Source: Nocardia bovistercoris (lineage in GTDB: Bacteria; Actinomycetota; Actinomycetes; Mycobacteriales; Mycobacteriaceae). From it: a stretch of DNA of 64,000 bases. The notes beneath the pieces were generated by a model, which was given only the letters and a program-made list of their open reading frames with translations, did no database searches and was not told the DNA's origin. Position numbers and translations under genes: made by a program. This document shows positions 25,174-35,395 of this stretch, in pieces (within the stretch, counting starts at the first letter, position 1; every line of letters begins with the position of its first letter). Location of the stretch: positions 186,001 to 250,000 of the forward strand of contig NZ_JADMLG010000004.1 of the NCBI RefSeq assembly GCF_015674855.1, given 5' to 3'.

Positions 25174-25301
25174 TTGATGGTACGACCGTGCAAACTCTAC
25201 CGGGCTTGACCGGGATCGCGAAGAACATGTGGCGAGTGTCGTACTCGTCGGTAACCCGACCTGGGATTATAACGGTTTGATAACGGTCAATATGAGGGGT
25301 G

Positions 25302-25368
25302 CTCATGTTTCGTACGCGTTGGTAACCGGATGGACCAGCGGGTTCAAACATGAGGAGGGGTCATGTTT
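25302..25368. promoter_or_regulatory. CATGTTT inverted and direct boxes upstream of fas
   Basis: CTCATGTTT (25302-25310), its exact reverse complement AAACATGAG (25346-25354) and a third TCATGTTT (25361-25368) lie 195-261 bases before the fas start. Just upstream, ATAACGGT occurs twice (around 25269-25287). They may be operator sites for a fatty-acid regulator such as FasR; that link is a guess from position. Confidence 0.35.
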
Positions 25369-25562
25369 CTGTTGGTTCTGGTACGGGCGTGCTCGAATAC
25401 CGGGGGTAGGGGGCTCGCCGACGGGCAGAACGTGAGGATTTCCTCATGATTTTGTGGAATCCTCGCCGATAACAGACCTAGAAGGTCGCGCAAGTGGATG
25501 CGAACCGGAGGGAGCGACGTGCCGGACGGGGCAGGTCGCCGAGAGAGAAAGTCGATAGCGCC

Positions 25563-28500
25563 TTGACGATCAACGAGAGCACCGAGACCGGGACCGGAGC
25601 GAGCGCCAAGGTCACCGCCCAGCAGGATGGGGTGCGGGCGCCGCTGTTGGATCGTCTTCTGGGCGGCGCGCCGTATGCGCTCGCCTTCGGGGGACAGGGA
25701 GCGCAGTGGTTGGGCGAACTCGAGGAGATCGGGCGTGACAGCGCGCTCGAGCCGGAGCTGACCGAGCTGGTGAACGAGGCGGCCGCGCTGCTGGAACCCG
25801 TTGCGCGGCAACTGCTCGTGGTTCGGCCGGTCGGATTCGACCCCATCGGGTGGATGCTGGAGCAGGAGCTCGCCGACCCCGATGCGGCGGAGGGATCAGG
25901 AGCGCCTTCGGACACGGTGCTGCGCAGTGCGGCGGTGTCGATGCCCGGCGTGCTGCTCGCGCAGCTGGCGGCGCTGCGGGCGCTGCGGTTGCAGGGGCTC
26001 GATCCGGCCGAGCACGCGCCGGTCGCGGTGGTCGGGCATTCGCAGGGTGTGCTGGCCGCGACCGCGGTGGCCACCGGCGGCGCGCGCGACGCGGAACTGC
26101 TCGCTTTCGCCCAATTGATCGGTGCGGCAGGCGGTTTGGTGGCGCGGCGGCGCGGGCTGATGCCGGTGGGCGAGCGTTCATCGATGGTCGCGGTGTCCAA
26201 TGTTGATCCTGAGCGGCTGCGCGCGGTGCTGGCCGAGGTGTCCGAGGGCGTCGATCCGAACGCCGCGGCGGTGATCTCGATCCGCAACGGGCGCAGGCGA
26301 GTCGTGTTGTCGGGTACGCCGAATCAGATCGATCGGGTGCGTGCGCGTTGCGCGGAGATCCACGACGAGCAGAGTCGCGCGCGTGAGGCGAAGCAGTTCG
26401 GCGGCGCGGTGTTCGCGCCGGTGTTCGAGGACCTGCCCGTGGATGTGGCGTTCCACCATCCGGCGCTCGGGGAGACCGTCGACCTGGTCGGCGGTTGGGC
26501 CGCGCAGTGCGGGCTCGATCGGGAACTGGCCGAGGAGCTGGCCAAGGAGATCCTGGTCGATCCGATCGACTGGGTCGAGGTCGTCGACGGTGTCGTCGCC
26601 TCGGGGGCGCAGTGGATTCTCGACCTCGGACCGGGTGATCTGCTCAGCCGGGTGACCGGCGGGTCGCTCAAGGGTTCGGGTGTCGGGGTGGTCGCGGCGG
26701 CGACGCGCGCGGGGCAGCGGAGTCTGCTGACGCCGGGCGCCGCGCCGACGGTGGCCGCGCCGTGGTCGGCGTTCGCGCCGCGTCCGGTGCGACTGCCCAA
26801 CGGGCGCATCGTGGTCGAGACCTCGTTCACCAAGCTGACGGGCCGGTCGCCGATCCTGCTCGCGGGCATGACCCCGACCACGGTGGATGCCAAGATCGTC
26901 GCGGCGGCCGCGAACGCGGGGCACTGGGCGGAGCTGGCGGGCGGCGGTCAGGTCACCGAGCAGATCTTCGCCGATCGGGTCGCGGAGCTGAAGACGCTGC
27001 TGCATCCGGGGCGGGCGGTGCAGTTCAACTCGCTGTTCCTCGACCCGTACCTGTGGAAGTTGCAGCTCGGCGGTAAGCGCCTGGTGCAGAAGGCGCGCGG
27101 CGCGGGCGCACCGTTCGACGGCGTGATCGTCACGGCGGGCATTCCCGAGCTGGAGGAAGCGGTCGCGCTCATCCACGAGCTCACCGAGGTCGGGATCAGC
27201 CACGTCGCGTTCAAGCCGGGTACGGTCGCGCAGATCCGCGCGGTGCTCCGCATCGCCGACGAGGTCCCCGGTTACCCGGTGATCATGCACATCGAAGGCG
27301 GCAAGGCGGGCGGCCACCACTCCTGGGAGGACCTCGACGACCTGCTGCTCGAGACCTACGCCGAGCTGCGCTCTCGCGACAATGTCGTGGTGTGCGTCGG
27401 CGGCGGCATCGGCACGCCCGAGCGGGCCACCGAATACCTGACCGGCGAATGGTCGGCCGCCCACGGCTACCCGGTGATGCCGCTGGACGGCGTCCTGGTC
27501 GGCACCGCCGCCATGGCGACCCTCGAGGCGACCACCACCCCCGAGGTGAAGCAGCTGCTCGTCGATACGCCCGGTACGCCGGAATGGGTCGGCGCCGGTA
27601 CGGCGGTCGGCGGCATGGCTTCGGGCCGTAGCCAATTGGGCGCGGACATCCACGAGATCGACAACGCGGCCTCGCGCACCGGGCGCCTGCTCGACGAGGT
27701 CGCGGGCGACGCCGACGCGGTCGCGCGGCGTCGCGAGGAGATCGTCGCCGCGCTGAACTCCACCGCCAAGCCGTACTTCGGCGATGTCGCGACCATGACC
27801 TACCTGGAATGGCTCGAGCGCTATGTCGAGTTGGCCGTCGGCCTGGATCGGCGCAAGGACTTCGACTGCGGCAGCGATATCGGCGACGCCATCATCGACG
27901 CCACCCGTTCGGTGTGGCTGGACATCACCTGGCGCGACCGGTTCGCGGAAATGGTGCGGCGCACCGAATCCCGCCTGAACGCGGCCGATCACGGCGAGAT
28001 CGAGTCGCTGTTCGCCGCGGACACCGAATTCGAGCGGCCGGTCGACGCGATCTGCCGTCTGCGCGAGCGGTATCCGTCCACCGAGAAGACCCTGTTGCAT
28101 CCCGCCGATGTGCCGTTCTTCGTCTCCCTGTGCAAGATCCCGGGCAAGCCGGTGAACTTCGTCCCCGTGGTCGACGCCGACGTGCGTCGCTGGTGGCGTT
28201 CGGACTCGCTGTGGCAGGCCCACGATCCCCGCTACAGCGCCGATCAGGTGTGCGTCATTCCGGGCACCGTCGCGGTCGCGGGCATCACCCGCGTCGACGA
28301 GCCCGTCGGCGAGCTGCTCGACCGGTTCGAACAGGACACCGCGTACAGCCTGGTCCGCGCGGGTGTCGTGCCCGCCGTTGTCGACGCGCGACGCGCGGCG
28401 CTGACCGGCGGGTCGATCGGCACCGTGCTGGCCGCGCCCGACGTGCAGTGGGCCGGACGCACCACCATCAACCCGGTGCACCGCCTCGGCGAGGTGTCCG

Positions 28501-31500
28501 AATGGACGGTCGACGGCAAGGGCGCTGTGCATCCGCGCACCGGCGCGACCCTGGTCGAGACCACCGGACCCGCCGCTGACGAGTCCTATGTCGAACTCGC
28601 GGTGCCGCTGCTCGGCCGCGACACCGTGCGCATCAGGCTGACCGTCCCGGTGTCGGCCTACAACGGCGGCGCGCCCGTGGTCACCGAGGAGGACGCCGAC
28701 GCGGCCATGTCGGCGCTGCTCGCGGTCGCGGCGGGACAGGACCTGCCCGAGGTCAAGGGCGGGATCGCGCACCTGAACGTGGCGTGGACCCCGGATCTGA
28801 TCGCCGACCACGCCGGTGTCACCGGTTCGGGTCTGCCCGCCGCGTTGAGCACTCTCGGTCGCACCGTGCCCGACGTGCTCGTCGGCGCCTGCTGGCCCGC
28901 TGTCTTCGCGGTGCTCGGCGCCACCCGCACCGCCGAGGGCGCGAGCGTCATCGAGGGCATGCTCGACCTGGTCCATCTGGACCACCGGATCAGCCTGGAA
29001 GGCGATCTGCCCGCCGACACCAGCGTGCTCGTGGTGCGCGCCGAGGCGGGCGAGACCGTCGACACCGACCTCGGTCGCGTGGTCGAGGTTCGGGTGCGGA
29101 TCACCGGCATGCTGGACAAGGTCGAGACCGGCCTTTCCATGCCCACCGTGGCGACCCTCACCGAGCGTTTCGCCATCCGCGGCCGCACCGGCGCGGGTGA
29201 ACTGTCCGATCCGCCGCGCGCCGCGGGCACACTTTCGGAGCAGGCCGCCGACACCCCGCGGCGCAGGCGTCGCGATGTCACGATCGTCGCGCCGCGCGCC
29301 ATGCACGCGTTCGCCACGGTCTCGGGTGACCACAACCCGATCCACACCAGCGAATCCGCCGCCAAACTGGCCGGACTCGGCAGCCCGATCGTGCACGGCA
29401 TGTGGCTCTCGGCCGCCGCGCAGCACGCGGTATCGGCGGTCGACCCGGAGAGTTCGGTGCCCGCTCGCACCCTGACGGCGTGGACCACCCGGTTCCTCGG
29501 CATGGTCCGCCTCGGCGACCGGATCGACGTGCGCGTCGAGCGGATCGCGGTGGACGCGGGCAGCGAGATCGTCGAGGTGTCCTGCCGCGTCGGCGGCGAC
29601 CTGGTGATGACCGCGACCGGCCGCACCGCCGCACCGCGCACCGTCTACGCCTTCCCCGGCCAGGGCATCCAGCGCAAGGGCATGGGTCTGGACGCGCGTT
29701 CCCGTTCCAAGGCCGCCAAGGCGGTGTGGGACCGTGCCGACAAGCACACCCGCGAGGCGCTCGGGTTCTCGATCCTTGCCGTGGTCCGCGACAACCCCGT
29801 CTACCTCAAGGCCCGCGGTGTCGAGCACCGGCACCCCGATGGCGTGCTGCACCTGACCCAGTTCACCCAGGTCGCGATGGCTGTCCTGGGCGTCGCCCAG
29901 GTCGCCGAACTGCGCGAGGCGGGCGCCATGGTCGACGGCGCCATGCTCGCCGGACATTCGGTCGGCGAATACAACGCGCTGGCCGCGGTGGCGGGCGTGC
30001 TGCCGCTGGAGGCGGTGCTCGAGGTGGTGTTCCAGCGCGGTTCCGCGATGCACCAGCTGGTGCCGCGTGATGCCAAGGGCCGCAGCGACTATCGGATGGC
30101 CGCGATCCGTCCCTCGCAGATCGGCCTGCCGGACGAGGACGTCGTGTCCTTCGTCGCGGGCGTCGGCGCGGCGGCCGGTGAATTCCTCGAGGTCGTGAAC
30201 CTGAACCTGCGCGGCTCGCAGTACGCGATCGCGGGCACGGTCGCCGGCCTGGAGGCGCTGGAAGCCGAGATCGACCGTCGCCGTGCGGAATTCGGCGGCA
30301 AGCGGGCGTTCATCCTGGTGCCGGGCATCGACGTGCCGTTCCACTCGACGGTGCTGCGCAAGGGCGTGCCGGAATTCCGGCAGAAGCTGGCGCAGTTGCT
30401 GCCCGAGGACCTGCACCCGGAGATCCTGGTCGGACGCTACATCCCGAACCTGGTGCCGAGGCCGTTCTCGCTGGAGCGCGCGTTCGTGCAGGAGATCGCC
30501 GATCTGGTGCCCTCGGAGCCGCTCGCGGCGGTGCTCGCCGACTTCGACAGCTGGTCGGCGCGCCCGACCGAGCTGTGCCGCGTGGTGCTGATCGAGCTGC
30601 TCGCCTGGCAGTTCGCGAGCCCGGTGCGCTGGATCGAGACCCAGGACCTGCTGTTCACCGACGCCGCGCACGGCGGACTCGGGGTCGAGCGGTTCGTCGA
30701 GATCGGTCTCGGCGCCACCCCGACCGTGGCGAACCTGGCGAGCCAGACGTTGAAGCTGCCGAGCTTCGGCACCGTCACCGTCGAGGTGCTCAATATCGAG
30801 CGCGAGGCGGGGGTCGTCTACTCCACCGATACCGATCCGGCGCCCGCCGACGAGCCGGAGGAGACTGTCGAGCCCACCGCCACCGCCGCTCCCGCGGCAG
30901 CCACAGCTCCCGCCCCGGCCCCCGTGGCCGCCTCGGGTGGTCCGCGTCCCGACGACATCGTGTTCAGCGCCGCCGACGCCACCCGCGTGCTGATCGCGCT
31001 GTGGACGAAGCTGCGGCTCGATCAGATCGGCCCGGTCGACACCATCGAAGGACTGTGCGACGGCGTGTCGTCGCGCCGCAACCAGCTGCTGGTCGACCTC
31101 GGCGCGGAACTGTCGCTCGGTGCGATCGACGGCGCCGCCGACGCCGACATGGGCGCGCTCTCGGTCACCGTCGAGCGTCTGGCCCGCACCTACAAGCCGT
31201 TCGGTTCGGTGCTGTCGGACTCCATCGGCGACCACCTGCGCAAGGTGTTCGGCCCCTCGGGCAAGCGTCCGGCCGCGATCGCCGAACGCGTCAAGAAGGT
31301 GTGGGAGCTCGGCGACGGATGGGGACATCACGTCACCGCCGAAGTGTCGCTCGGCACCCGTGAGGGCGCCAGCGTGCGCGGCGGCGACCTCGGCGGACTC
31401 GTCGGTGGCGCGCTCGCCGACGCCGCGAGCGTCGACGCGGCCATCGACGCCGCGGTGCAGGCGGTCGCGGCGCGGCGCGGTGTCACCGTGACCCTGCCCG

Positions 31501-34500
31501 CCGCCGGTGGCGGTGGCGGCGGCACGGTCGACGCCGCGGCGCTCGGCGAGTTCACCGAGCAGATCACCGGGCGCGATGGCGTGCTCGCCAAGGCGGCCCG
31601 CGTGATCCTGAACGAACTCGGTCTGGCCGAGCAGGTCTCGGCGGGCGAGAAGACCGACGAGTCGCTGGTCGACCTGGTCTCGGCCGAACTCGGCTCGGAC
31701 TGGCCGCGACTGGTCGCCCCGGCCTTCGACGCGCGCAAAGCGGTGCTGATCGACGACCGCTGGGCCACCGCCCGCGAGGACCTCGCCCGGCTGTGGCTCG
31801 GCGAGGACACCGTGGATACTGCGATCGACGGATTCGTCGGTGCGGGTGCAGCCGTTGCCGCGCAGGCGAACTGGTGGCGCGAGCGGGCCAAGCACGAGGC
31901 CAGGTCGGTACTGGCGGGCGTCTACGAGAGCATCGCCGAGGTCGCGACGAGCACCGAGGCGCCCGGCGTGTGGGCAGGCGAGATCGCCGTGATCACCGGC
32001 GCGAGCAAGGGATCCATCGCGGCCGCGGTGACCGGTCGGCTGCTCGGCGGCGGGGCCACCGTGATCGTCACCACCTCGCGGCTGGACGACGAGCGGCTCG
32101 GTTTCTACCGCAAGCTGTACCGCGAGCACGCCAGGCAAGGGGCGGCGCTGTGGGTCGTGCCCGCGAATATGGCGTCCTACCAGGACATCGACGCGCTCAT
32201 CGAGTGGGTCGGGGCCGAACAGGTCGACAACGCGGGGGGCGCGAAGGTCAAGACCAAGGACGCCATGACGCCGACCATGCTGCTGCCGTTCGCGGCGCCG
32301 CGGGTCGCGGGCGACCTGTCCGACGCCGGTGCGCGCGCCGAGATGGAGATGCGGGTCCTGCTGTGGTCGGTGGAACGCCTCATCGGCGGACTGTCCGCGC
32401 TCGGCGCCGACCACGATGTCGACGCGAAACTGCATGTGGTGCTTCCGGGTTCGCCCAACCGCGGCATGTTCGGCGGTGACGGCGCCTACGGCGAGTCCAA
32501 GGCCGCGCTGGACGCGGTGGTCGCCAAGTGGCGGGCCGAGAAGTCGTGGTCCGCGCGGGTCACCCTGGTGCACGCGCTGATCGGCTGGGTGCGCGGCACC
32601 GGTCTGATGGGCCACAACGATCCGATGGTGAACGCCGTCGAGAAGGCGGGCGTGCAGACCTGGTCGACCGTCGAGATGGCCGACGAACTGCTGAAGTGGT
32701 GCACCGAACGCGCCCGCCTCGTCACCTCGTCCGGGCCGCAGCAGATCGATCTGACCGGCGGACTCGCCAGGGCCAAGCTCGACCTGCCCGCGCTGGCCAA
32801 GCAGGCCGCCGAGGAAGCGGCCGATGAGGTCGCGCCGGAGTCCGCCGCGGCGACCATCGCGGCGCTGCCAGCACCGCCGACCCTGAGTTCGGCGCTGCCC
32901 GTTCCGGAATGGGGCGAGGTGAGCGTCGACCTGTCCGACATGGTCGTCATCGTCGGCGCGGGCGAACTCGGCCCGTACGGTTCCTCGCGCACCCGTTTCG
33001 AGGTCGAGGTCGAGGACCGGCTCTCGGCGGCGGGCGTGCTGGAACTCGCGTGGACCACCGGCATGGTGACCTGGGAGAACGATCCCAAACCGGGGTGGTA
33101 CGACGCCGAATCCGGTGACTACGTCCCCGAATCCGAACTGGTCGAGCGCTACCACGACGCGGTGGTCACCCGCTGCGGCGTGCGCCGCTACGTCGACGAC
33201 GGTGCCATGGTCGACAACACCGCGCCGCTGATGACCTCGGTCTTCCTCGATCAGGACCTGTCGTTCACGGTCGGCGGCGAGGCCGAGGCGCGCGCCTTCC
33301 ACGCCAGCGATCCCGAGCACACCGTGATCACCCCGGTCGCCGACTCCGGCGACTGGACCGTGACCCGCAAGGCGGGCACCGAGATCAAGGTGCCGCGCAA
33401 GGCGAAGCTGTCGCGCACCGTCGGCGGGCAGATCCCCACCGGCTGGGATCCGACCATCTGGGGCATCTCCGCCGACATGGCGTCCTCGGTGGACCGGGTG
33501 GCGCTGTGGAACATCGCCTGCACGGTCGACGCGTTCGTGAGTTCCGGATTCAGTCCGGCCGAGCTGATGAGCTGGGTGCATCCGAGCCTGGTCGCCAACA
33601 CCCAGGGCACCGGCATGGGCGGCATGTCCTCGATGCGCTCGCTCTACATCGACAACCTGCTCGGCGAGTCGCGGCCCAACGACATCCTGCAGGAGGCGCT
33701 GCCGAATGTGGCGCTGGCCCACGTGGTCCAGTCCTACGTCGGCTCCTACGGCGCCATGGTGCATCCGGTGGCGGCGTGCGCGACCGCGGCGGTCTCGGTC
33801 GAGGAGGGCGTGGACAAGATCCGCCTCGGCAAGGCCGACGTGGTGGTCGCGGGCGGCTTCGACGATCTCGGCATCGAGGGCATCGTCGGCTTCGGCGACA
33901 TGTCGGCGACCGCGGATTCGGCGGCGATGAGCGCCAAGGGCATCAGTGACCGGTACTTCTCCCGCGCCAACGACCGTCGTCGCGGCGGCTTCGTGGAATC
34001 GCAGGGCGGTGGCACGGTGCTGCTGGCGCGCGGCGACGTCGCGCTCGAGATCGGCTTGCCTGTGCTCGGTGTCGTGGCCTACGCGCAGTCCTTCGCCGAC
34101 GGCGTGCACACCTCGATCCCGGCGCCCGGACTCGGCGCGCTCGGTGCGGGTCGCGGCGGGCGTGACTCCCGATTCGCCGCCGAACTGCGCAAACTCGGGG
34201 TCGGCCCGGACGATATCGCGGTGGTCTCCAAGCACGACACCTCCACCGCGGCCAATGATCCGAACGAGTCGGAACTGCACGAGCGGCTGGCCACGGCCAT
34301 CGGTCGTTCCGAGGGCGCCCCGCTGTTCGTCGTCTCGCAGAAGTCCCTCACCGGACACGCGAAGGGCGGCGCGGCGGCGTTCCAGATGATCGGTCTGTGC
34401 CAGGTGCTCGAACAGGGCGTGGTGCCGCCGAACCGCAGCCTGGACTGCGTGGACGACAAGATGCTCGCCTACCCGCACCTGGTGTGGGCGCGCGAACCGC

Positions 34501-34910
34501 TGCGCTTCGGTGCGCGGTTCCCGCTGAAGGCGGGTCTGGTGACCTCGCTCGGCTTCGGCCACGTGTCGGGTCTGCTCGCGATCGTGCATCCCGAGGCGTT
34601 CGTGCGGGCCATCGAGCCGGGGCGGCGCGAGGAGTACCAGCGTCGGGCGCAGGAGCGGCAGCTCGCGGGCAGGCAGCGCTTCGCCGAGGCCATGTGCGGC
34701 GGCTCCGCGCTCTACGAGCGTCCCGCCGACCGTCGCCTCGGCGGTGACGGCACGCCCGCCGCGACGAGCAGGCAGCTCGAGGCGGATGTGCTGTTGTCGG
34801 CGCGGGCGCGGTTGTCCGGGGAAGGTGTGTACCGGGCGGACGGTTTCGGGTGCGGCGCCGGACAACTCGGGGTGGATGGTTCCGCCCCGGTCGGCCCCGC
34901 GGCGTCGTAG
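25563..34910 (+). CDS. fas: type I fatty acid synthase
   Basis: About 3115 aa, the single-chain FAS-I of mycolic-acid bacteria, which makes the acyl-CoA pool for membranes and mycolates. Domains in order, with approximate residues: acetyltransferase (GHSQG, ~158), enoyl reductase (GRSPILLAGMTPTTVDAK, ~426, and HIEGGKAGGHHSWED), dehydratase hot-dog (VSGDHNPIHT, ~1254), malonyl/palmitoyl transferase (AGHSVGEYNAL, ~1462), ACP with its Ser in DGVSSRRNQ (~1835), ketoreductase (ITGASKGSIAAAV, ~2142) and ketosynthase with its Cys in VAACATAAVS (~2738) and His in KHDTST and SLTGHAKGG. I prefer TTG 25563 because LTINE aligns with the MTIHE start I recall for the M. tuberculosis protein; GTG 25494 is also in frame. 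acpS follows 12 bases downstream. Confidence 0.97.
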   Translation: MTINESTETGTGASAKVTAQQDGVRAPLLDRLLGGAPYALAFGGQGAQWLGELEEIGRDSALEPELTELVNEAAALLEPVARQLLVVRPVGFDPIGWMLEQELADPDAAEGSGAPSDTVLRSAAVSMPGVLLAQLAALRALRLQGLDPAEHAPVAVVGHSQGVLAATAVATGGARDAELLAFAQLIGAAGGLVARRRGLMPVGERSSMVAVSNVDPERLRAVLAEVSEGVDPNAAAVISIRNGRRRVVLSGTPNQIDRVRARCAEIHDEQSRAREAKQFGGAVFAPVFEDLPVDVAFHHPALGETVDLVGGWAAQCGLDRELAEELAKEILVDPIDWVEVVDGVVASGAQWILDLGPGDLLSRVTGGSLKGSGVGVVAAATRAGQRSLLTPGAAPTVAAPWSAFAPRPVRLPNGRIVVETSFTKLTGRSPILLAGMTPTTVDAKIVAAAANAGHWAELAGGGQVTEQIFADRVAELKTLLHPGRAVQFNSLFLDPYLWKLQLGGKRLVQKARGAGAPFDGVIVTAGIPELEEAVALIHELTEVGISHVAFKPGTVAQIRAVLRIADEVPGYPVIMHIEGGKAGGHHSWEDLDDLLLETYAELRSRDNVVVCVGGGIGTPERATEYLTGEWSAAHGYPVMPLDGVLVGTAAMATLEATTTPEVKQLLVDTPGTPEWVGAGTAVGGMASGRSQLGADIHEIDNAASRTGRLLDEVAGDADAVARRREEIVAALNSTAKPYFGDVATMTYLEWLERYVELAVGLDRRKDFDCGSDIGDAIIDATRSVWLDITWRDRFAEMVRRTESRLNAADHGEIESLFAADTEFERPVDAICRLRERYPSTEKTLLHPADVPFFVSLCKIPGKPVNFVPVVDADVRRWWRSDSLWQAHDPRYSADQVCVIPGTVAVAGITRVDEPVGELLDRFEQDTAYSLVRAGVVPAVVDARRAALTGGSIGTVLAAPDVQWAGRTTINPVHRLGEVSEWTVDGKGAVHPRTGATLVETTGPAADESYVELAVPLLGRDTVRIRLTVPVSAYNGGAPVVTEEDADAAMSALLAVAAGQDLPEVKGGIAHLNVAWTPDLIADHAGVTGSGLPAALSTLGRTVPDVLVGACWPAVFAVLGATRTAEGASVIEGMLDLVHLDHRISLEGDLPADTSVLVVRAEAGETVDTDLGRVVEVRVRITGMLDKVETGLSMPTVATLTERFAIRGRTGAGELSDPPRAAGTLSEQAADTPRRRRRDVTIVAPRAMHAFATVSGDHNPIHTSESAAKLAGLGSPIVHGMWLSAAAQHAVSAVDPESSVPARTLTAWTTRFLGMVRLGDRIDVRVERIAVDAGSEIVEVSCRVGGDLVMTATGRTAAPRTVYAFPGQGIQRKGMGLDARSRSKAAKAVWDRADKHTREALGFSILAVVRDNPVYLKARGVEHRHPDGVLHLTQFTQVAMAVLGVAQVAELREAGAMVDGAMLAGHSVGEYNALAAVAGVLPLEAVLEVVFQRGSAMHQLVPRDAKGRSDYRMAAIRPSQIGLPDEDVVSFVAGVGAAAGEFLEVVNLNLRGSQYAIAGTVAGLEALEAEIDRRRAEFGGKRAFILVPGIDVPFHSTVLRKGVPEFRQKLAQLLPEDLHPEILVGRYIPNLVPRPFSLERAFVQEIADLVPSEPLAAVLADFDSWSARPTELCRVVLIELLAWQFASPVRWIETQDLLFTDAAHGGLGVERFVEIGLGATPTVANLASQTLKLPSFGTVTVEVLNIEREAGVVYSTDTDPAPADEPEETVEPTATAAPAAATAPAPAPVAASGGPRPDDIVFSAADATRVLIALWTKLRLDQIGPVDTIEGLCDGVSSRRNQLLVDLGAELSLGAIDGAADADMGALSVTVERLARTYKPFGSVLSDSIGDHLRKVFGPSGKRPAAIAERVKKVWELGDGWGHHVTAEVSLGTREGASVRGGDLGGLVGGALADAASVDAAIDAAVQAVAARRGVTVTLPAAGGGGGGTVDAAALGEFTEQITGRDGVLAKAARVILNELGLAEQVSAGEKTDESLVDLVSAELGSDWPRLVAPAFDARKAVLIDDRWATAREDLARLWLGEDTVDTAIDGFVGAGAAVAAQANWWRERAKHEARSVLAGVYESIAEVATSTEAPGVWAGEIAVITGASKGSIAAAVTGRLLGGGATVIVTTSRLDDERLGFYRKLYREHARQGAALWVVPANMASYQDIDALIEWVGAEQVDNAGGAKVKTKDAMTPTMLLPFAAPRVAGDLSDAGARAEMEMRVLLWSVERLIGGLSALGADHDVDAKLHVVLPGSPNRGMFGGDGAYGESKAALDAVVAKWRAEKSWSARVTLVHALIGWVRGTGLMGHNDPMVNAVEKAGVQTWSTVEMADELLKWCTERARLVTSSGPQQIDLTGGLARAKLDLPALAKQAAEEAADEVAPESAAATIAALPAPPTLSSALPVPEWGEVSVDLSDMVVIVGAGELGPYGSSRTRFEVEVEDRLSAAGVLELAWTTGMVTWENDPKPGWYDAESGDYVPESELVERYHDAVVTRCGVRRYVDDGAMVDNTAPLMTSVFLDQDLSFTVGGEAEARAFHASDPEHTVITPVADSGDWTVTRKAGTEIKVPRKAKLSRTVGGQIPTGWDPTIWGISADMASSVDRVALWNIACTVDAFVSSGFSPAELMSWVHPSLVANTQGTGMGGMSSMRSLYIDNLLGESRPNDILQEALPNVALAHVVQSYVGSYGAMVHPVAACATAAVSVEEGVDKIRLGKADVVVAGGFDDLGIEGIVGFGDMSATADSAAMSAKGISDRYFSRANDRRRGGFVESQGGGTVLLARGDVALEIGLPVLGVVAYAQSFADGVHTSIPAPGLGALGAGRGGRDSRFAAELRKLGVGPDDIAVVSKHDTSTAANDPNESELHERLATAIGRSEGAPLFVVSQKSLTGHAKGGAAAFQMIGLCQVLEQGVVPPNRSLDCVDDKMLAYPHLVWAREPLRFGARFPLKAGLVTSLGFGHVSGLLAIVHPEAFVRAIEPGRREEYQRRAQERQLAGRQRFAEAMCGGSALYERPADRRLGGDGTPAATSRQLEADVLLSARARLSGEGVYRADGFGCGAGQLGVDGSAPVGPAAS

Positions 34911-34921
34911 GCTGCCGGTCT

Positions 34922-35353
34922 GTGACGATCCTCGGTATCGGATTGGACTTGGTGACCATCTCCGAGTTCTCCGAACAGCTCGAACGTGTCGGGACCACCA
35001 TGCTCAGGGAGAGTTTCACCGCCGGTGAGCGGCGATACTGTCAGAGCAAGGGCACCGATCCGGCACGCAGTTACGCGGCGCGGTGGGCGGCGAAGGAGGC
35101 GGTGCTCAAGGCTTGGGCATCGTCCCGGTTCGCCCGCAGCCCGCAGATCGGCGACAACCCGTATCCGCTGATCGAGGTGGTGAACGACGCGTGGGGCAGG
35201 CCGAGCATCAAATTGCACGGCCTCGCCGCGGAGTTCCTGCCGCGCGTGCGGGTGCATCTGTCGCTGACCCACGACGGTGACACGGCGGCGGCCATGGTTG
35301 TGCTCGAGGACCCGGGCGAACTCGCCGACCTCATCGAGGGCCGCGCGGGCTGA
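34922..35353 (+). CDS. acpS: holo-[acyl-carrier-protein] synthase
   Basis: 143 aa from GTG 34922. It transfers 4'-phosphopantetheine from CoA to the Ser of acyl carrier domains, here most likely the ACP of the adjacent FAS-I. Family motifs: IGLDLVTISEF with the magnesium-binding Asp, FTAGERRYC, and RSYAARWAAKEAVLKAW with the catalytic Glu. The C-terminal LSLTHDGDTAAAMVV closes the fold. Twelve bases separate it from the fas stop, so the two are probably one operon. This order is kept in mycobacteria. Confidence 0.95.
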   Translation: MTILGIGLDLVTISEFSEQLERVGTTMLRESFTAGERRYCQSKGTDPARSYAARWAAKEAVLKAWASSRFARSPQIGDNPYPLIEVVNDAWGRPSIKLHGLAAEFLPRVRVHLSLTHDGDTAAAMVVLEDPGELADLIEGRAG

Positions 35354-35364
35354 CATCCATCGAC

Positions 35365-35392
35365 GGCGGGCGGACCGAAAGGTCCGTCCGCC
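35365..35392. terminator. terminator hairpin between acpS and the convergent TetR gene
   Basis: GGCGGGCGGACC and GGTCCGTCCGCC form a 12-bp stem (one G-T pair) closed by a GAAA tetraloop. No long T run follows. It lies between convergent genes and can serve both. Confidence 0.7.
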
Positions 35393-35395
35393 GAT

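Noticed and set aside
26178..34865. Very long open frame of almost 2900 codons on the minus strand opposite fas
   Set aside because: It mirrors the codon bias of fas (GC-rich third positions remove stop codons from the antisense frame), has repetitive Arg/His/Gly composition and no domain.
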